Below are positions 60,560 through 64,000 of a stretch of 64,000 nucleotides of DNA, one piece after another. Position 1 is the first letter of the stretch. Each line of letters begins with the position of its first letter. A program made the translations under genes and the position numbers. A model generated the notes under the pieces. That model had not been told where the DNA came from and ran no database searches. It saw only the letters and a list, made by a program, of their open reading frames with translations. The stretch comes from Flavobacteriales bacterium (GTDB lineage: Bacteria > Bacteroidota > Bacteroidia > Flavobacteriales_F > PHOS-HE28): positions 1 to 64,000 of the forward strand of contig JADKJM010000014.1 of NCBI GenBank assembly GCA_016721005.1, in the 5' to 3' direction.

Positions 60560-61606
60560 ATGAGCAAAGCGAGCAAGATCAAGACGTTCGACCCGAACAC
60601 CCCGGGCGATCCGGCTGCACAGATCTACGGCCTGCCCTTCACCTGCGAAGAGGCGGACATCGTGTTGGTGCCCGTTCCGTGGGAGGTGACCACCAGCTAC
60701 GGTGGTGGCACGTCACGCGGCCCTGCGGCCATCCGCGCGGCGAGTTTCCAGGTGGATCTCTTCCATCCGGAGTTCCCGGACCTGTGGAAGCGCGGCATTG
60801 CGATGGATGAGATCCCGGAAGCGTTGCTGGAGCAGAGTGATGAGTTGAAGAAGCAGGCGGCGCTGGTGATCAAGGACCTCACGGAGGGTCTTGCGGAGAA
60901 GAAGCACGACAAGGCGTTGGCGGCACGCGAACTGATCAACGCGGAGTGCGCGGTGATGAACGCCTGGGTGCGCGCACGGTGCCAGTACTGGATGGATCGC
61001 GGGAAGTTGGTGGGCCTGGTGGGCGGGGATCACAGCACCCCGCTGGGTTTCCTGCGCGCGCAAGGACGTGCGCACCGGAAGTTCGGGATCCTGCACATCG
61101 ATGCGCATATGGATCTGCGGATCGCGTACGAGGGTTTCGACTTCAGCCACGCGAGCATCGTGTACAACGCCCTTTCGGTGCGGCAGGTGGAGCGGATCGT
61201 GAGCGTGGGCATCCGTGACTTCTGCGAACAGGAGAATGCCGTGTTCACGAAGCTCGGTGACCGGATGCGTGTGGTGCGCAGCGCGGATCTGCGCGCGCTG
61301 CAATACGAAGGGATGACGTGGAAGGAGCAGTGCGCGGCGATCATTGCCGCGCTGCCGCAGAAGGTCCACATCAGTTTCGACATTGATGCATTGGATCCGA
61401 TGCTGTGCCCGCACACGGGCACCCCGGTGCCCGGTGGTTTGCAGTACGAGGAGGCGACCTATTTGCTCTCGGAGCTTGCGAAGCAGCGCACGATCATCGG
61501 TTTCGATCTGGTGGAGGTAGCCCCGGGCACCGACGAGTGGGATGCGAACGTGGGTGCGCGGTTGCTGTGGCACCTGTGTGGTGTGCTGGCGAACAGCCGG
61601 GCTTGA
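60560..61606 (+). CDS. Arginase/agmatinase/formiminoglutamase family hydrolase
   Basis: 348-residue binuclear manganese ureohydrolase. Metal motifs: LVGGDHSTPLG, ILHIDAHMDLR and ISFDIDALDPMLCPHTGTPV, all with the expected His/Asp ligands. The substrate (agmatine, arginine, formiminoglutamate or guanidino acid) cannot be fixed from sequence; Bacteroidota often label it agmatinase. A formiminoglutamase role would fit with histidine degradation, but hutH is 30 kb away. The start at 60560 is backed by a -7 box. Confidence 0.88.
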   Translation: MSKASKIKTFDPNTPGDPAAQIYGLPFTCEEADIVLVPVPWEVTTSYGGGTSRGPAAIRAASFQVDLFHPEFPDLWKRGIAMDEIPEALLEQSDELKKQAALVIKDLTEGLAEKKHDKALAARELINAECAVMNAWVRARCQYWMDRGKLVGLVGGDHSTPLGFLRAQGRAHRKFGILHIDAHMDLRIAYEGFDFSHASIVYNALSVRQVERIVSVGIRDFCEQENAVFTKLGDRMRVVRSADLRALQYEGMTWKEQCAAIIAALPQKVHISFDIDALDPMLCPHTGTPVPGGLQYEEATYLLSELAKQRTIIGFDLVEVAPGTDEWDANVGARLLWHLCGVLANSRA

Positions 61607-61609
61607 GCG

Positions 61610-62707
61610 ATGTCCGATCGGCCGCATTTTCCTGATCTGGATGGACTACGGGCGTTCGCGGCGTTCGCGGTGGTGTTCTACCATTCCGCGCTCTGGTTGG
61701 CGTTCCCTGATGCCTTATGGGCGGACCGGCTTCGACACGTCCTGTCCTTCGGTGGCACGGGCGGTCCGCTCGGGGTGACGTTCTTCTTCGTGTTGAGCGG
61801 CTTCCTGATCACCTATCTCATGCTGGCGGAAAGGCAACGGACGGGACATTTCCGGATCGGCCGGTTCTACATGCGCAGGATCCTTCGGATATGGCCTCTC
61901 TATTATGCCACCTTGATCGTGGGCGCACTGGTTTGCCACGAACCGTTGGCTATGGACCAAGGTCTCCACGGGGCTTCGCCATCCTTTCCCTTGTACGCCG
62001 CCTTCCTTGCCAACTTCGATCACATTCGGCATGGCGAACCTGCGTGCGGCATCATGGGTGTACAATGGAGTGTGTGCGTGGAAGAGCAGTTCTATTTGCT
62101 CTGGCCTGTGTTCTTCCTGGTCTTCGGTAGAAGGCGGCTGCTTCCCTTGGCTATCCTGGCCTTGGGCGCCTTCGCGGTGTGGTACACCTTCCACGATCCG
62201 GAACCCTTGGTGAGGTACTACCACTTGATCCCCAACATGCGATACCTCGCTTGCGGTGGACTGCTTGCGTGCTTGGTCCATCGCTGGCCGGATGTGATCT
62301 CGGCGTGTCTCCGGAGCATTCCGACATGGGGACATTCAGTCATATACCTCGTGTGGCTCGCGGCTCTCTTCTTCGGGTCAGCCCTTCCCTTTGGTGCGCT
62401 GCGAACCGTCCTCTTGTCCCACGGACCCATGCTCTTCTTCACCTATGTGTTGGCCCACCAAACACTTGGGACCGTCGGCTGGCTGCATGTCCGTCATCTT
62501 CCCTGGATCGGGCATCTTGGCAGGATCAGCTATGGCCTTTACCTCATACACATGATCCCGATCTTCCTGATCTCGCGGATGGTGACATCGCCGGATTCGT
62601 TCTGGTACACGGTTCCGCTCGCGATGCTTTGCACGGTCCTGCTCAGCGAGTTCAGCTACCGATACCTGGAATCCCCGTTCCTTCGATTGAAGTCGCGGTT
62701 CGGTTGA
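61610..62707 (+). CDS. Acyltransferase 3 family membrane protein
   Basis: 365 residues with about ten transmembrane helices, of the OatA/WecH-type family that O-acylates surface polysaccharides, peptidoglycan or lipids. Signature segments: LDGLRAFAAFAVVFYHSALW, GVTFFFVLSGFLITYLMLAE, RFYMRRILRIWPLYYATLIV, NYGVQWSVCVEEQFYLLW-like segment MGVQWSVCVEEQFYLLWPVF. The ATG is 3 nt after the preceding stop, so it is cotranscribed with the arginase-family gene. Substrate unknown. Confidence 0.9.
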   Translation: MSDRPHFPDLDGLRAFAAFAVVFYHSALWLAFPDALWADRLRHVLSFGGTGGPLGVTFFFVLSGFLITYLMLAERQRTGHFRIGRFYMRRILRIWPLYYATLIVGALVCHEPLAMDQGLHGASPSFPLYAAFLANFDHIRHGEPACGIMGVQWSVCVEEQFYLLWPVFFLVFGRRRLLPLAILALGAFAVWYTFHDPEPLVRYYHLIPNMRYLACGGLLACLVHRWPDVISACLRSIPTWGHSVIYLVWLAALFFGSALPFGALRTVLLSHGPMLFFTYVLAHQTLGTVGWLHVRHLPWIGHLGRISYGLYLIHMIPIFLISRMVTSPDSFWYTVPLAMLCTVLLSEFSYRYLESPFLRLKSRFG

Positions 62708-62719
62708 TGATCGGCGGAC

Positions 62720-63412
62720 TCAGTACTGCCGTTCGCCGGTGAAGTGGGCCACTTCGTCCTTGGTGCCGAAGAGGACGAGGATGTCGCCTTTCTCGGGAAC
62801 GAAGTCGGGATCGAGGACGCCGAGTGCGCCGAGTTTAATGGAGCGGCGGCCGAGGAAGGTTTTTTCGCTTTCCTTGCGCAGGACGGTGACGAGGCCGAGT
62901 TGGCGTTCGCGGAGTTCGGGGTTCTGGTTGAGGACCTTGCCGACGAACTTGTCCGGGACGACGACCTCGGCGATGACGAAGCCGCCGGGGAGTTCGAATT
63001 GATCCACGAGGCGGCGGAGGTTGAGTTTGCGGGCGAGACCTTCGGCGGCTTTCTCCTCCGGGTGTACGATATCGGTGACGCCCATGGAGTTGAGGACCAT
63101 TTCGTGCAGGGGGTTGATGGCGCGGCTGATGACGCGCTTGACCTTGAGGTTGACGAGGAGGGCGGTGGTCATGATGTTGGCGCCCTGGTCCTCTCCGATG
63201 GCGACGACGGCGGCGTCCAATTCGGAAAGCGGCAAGGTGCTCATGGCCTGGGGGTCGTGGCTTTCGAGGCAGACCGCATAGCTGACCTCGCTCTTGATCC
63301 CTTCGACGGTGGCCATGTTGTGATCTATGGCGATGACCTCATGGCCCATGCCGGTGAGTTTGATGGCGAGGTGCTTTCCGAAATTGCCGAGGCCGAACAC
63401 TGCGATCTTCAT
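62720..63412 (-). CDS. TrkA/KtrA family potassium-uptake regulatory subunit
   Basis: 230-residue RCK protein: N-terminal Rossmann fold with MKIAVFGLGNFGKHLAIKLT (GxGxxG) binding NAD/ATP, and a C-terminal TrkA_C (RCK_C) domain (GGFVIAEVVVPDKFVGKVLN, PEKGDILVLFGTKDEVAHFT). It gates the TrkH/KtrB channel encoded immediately upstream, 7 nt away. Confidence 0.94.
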   Translation of the reverse strand: MKIAVFGLGNFGKHLAIKLTGMGHEVIAIDHNMATVEGIKSEVSYAVCLESHDPQAMSTLPLSELDAAVVAIGEDQGANIMTTALLVNLKVKRVISRAINPLHEMVLNSMGVTDIVHPEEKAAEGLARKLNLRRLVDQFELPGGFVIAEVVVPDKFVGKVLNQNPELRERQLGLVTVLRKESEKTFLGRRSIKLGALGVLDPDFVPEKGDILVLFGTKDEVAHFTGERQY

Positions 63413-63419
63413 GGTGGTT

Positions 63420-64000
63420 CAATTGATGAGGATGTCCTCCTTGGGATAGCGATACTTGGTGACTTGCACTTGCCTGAGGACGCCGACCAGTATGGTGAGC
63501 GCACTTACGCGACCGACGAACATGACGACGACGAGCACGAGTTTGGCGGTTGAACCGAACTCCGGCGGTGATGCCCATGCTGAGGCCGACGGTGCTGAAT
63601 GCGCTGAAGCATTCGAAGGCGACGGGCATGAGGCCGGCGCCGCTCTCGAGCGAGGCGACCACGCTTACGGCAAGGCCGAGGAAGACCAGGGAAAGCACCA
63701 TGGTGGTGAATGCCCTGCGGATGCTGAGGTTGCTGACCTCGCGGCCGAGGAATTCGATGCGTCGGCGGCCGCGTGCGGTGGCGAAGATGTTGAGGGTGGC
63801 GATGGCGAATGTGGTGGTCTTGATGCCACCGCCGGTACTGCCCGGCGACGCCCCGATGTACATGAGGAAGATGGTGGTCATGAGCGTAGGCAAGCCCAGG
63901 GCGCTATAGTCCACCACTTGGAAGCCGGCGGTGCGTGGCGTGGCTCCTGTGAAGAACGCCGCCGACAACCGGCCGAACCAGGTGTGATGTTCGGCCAGTG
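63420..64000 (-). CDS. TrkH/KtrB family potassium transporter (5'-partial, frameshift near the 3' end)
   Basis: Membrane subunit of the potassium channel; the N-terminal part lies beyond the window. Visible filter and helix segments: TGATPRTAGFQVVDYSALGL, IGASPGSTGGGIKTTTFAIA, and AFECFSAFSTVGLSMGITA. After GITA the starting frame reads an arginine-rich nonsense tail, while the frame one base away gives EFGSTAKLVLVVVMFVGRVS, then ALTILVGVLRQVQVTKYRYP and KEDILIN with a stop at 63420-63422, the standard end. So one extra base lies at about 63560 (CTCCGGCGG). The ktrA-type gene follows 7 nt after this stop. Confidence 0.88.

Overview
The window comes from a GC-rich member of the Bacteroidota, most likely a Flavobacteriales-type organism. 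The evidence is indirect but consistent. There are many secreted proteins with C-terminal type IX secretion (T9SS) sorting domains (type A and type B), a PorE-like TPR/propeller/CRD/OmpA protein, a choice-of-anchor L protein, an Omp28-related protein and a small 100-residue Bacteroidota family. Upstream of many genes lie TANNTTTG-like -7 boxes typical of Bacteroidota RpoD. No rRNA, tRNA or CRISPR array was seen.

Region 1 (1-36 kb) is mostly ordinary chromosome. It holds a truncated type I methyltransferase tail (hsdM), mnmD with a NUDIX hydrolase, several T9SS cargo proteins including a 2023-residue PKD-rich adhesin, the PorE-like protein, an M42 aminopeptidase, an S9 peptidase lipoprotein, two GT-C type membrane glycosyltransferases (one here, one near 56 kb), an FAD-linked oxidase, a TonB-family protein, and hisS-hutH overlapping by 4 nt. 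There is also a NYN/LOTUS protein and a pair of diverged TPR paralogues around a choice-of-anchor L protein.

Region 2 (36-55 kb) is an accessory island. It starts with an esterase that has a dockerin-like tail and a roughly 535-bp duplicated block (36.9 and 39.7 kb). Defence-type genes follow: an MmeI-like type IIL restriction-modification enzyme carrying an in-frame palindromic insertion, a DUF559 nuclease, an AAA ATPase overlapping a small Toprim/RloB-like gene (a candidate two-gene defence system), and a PD-(D/E)XK nuclease. A perfectly phased 21-bp tandem repeat (24 units) cuts into a fibronectin III gene. Then comes the most striking structure: four cassettes (AbiEii-type toxin-antitoxin, VapBC-like, UPF0175/DUF3368, and a MORN-repeat protein). 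Each is followed by a degraded copy of the 3' end of ettA, with the intact ettA closing the array at 53.4-55.1 kb. This looks like repeated insertion at the 3' end of ettA, with each insertion displacing the previous gene end.

Region 3 (55-64 kb) returns to chromosome: a glycosyltransferase, a PadR/PspC operon with a palindromic operator, an Omp28-like T9SS protein broken by one nonsense codon, an arginase-family hydrolase, an acyltransferase and a Trk/Ktr potassium uptake pair. Three genes (hsdM, the Omp28-like gene and trkH) carry single-base lesions, so either residual assembly errors or real pseudogenisation must be considered.

Two themes run through the window. Eleven or so genes have a -7 box exactly 4 nt before the ATG, which predicts leaderless transcripts. 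And the stranded gene fragments are all 3' tails (ettA x4, a LuxR-type HTH, a dockerin tail, DUF559).
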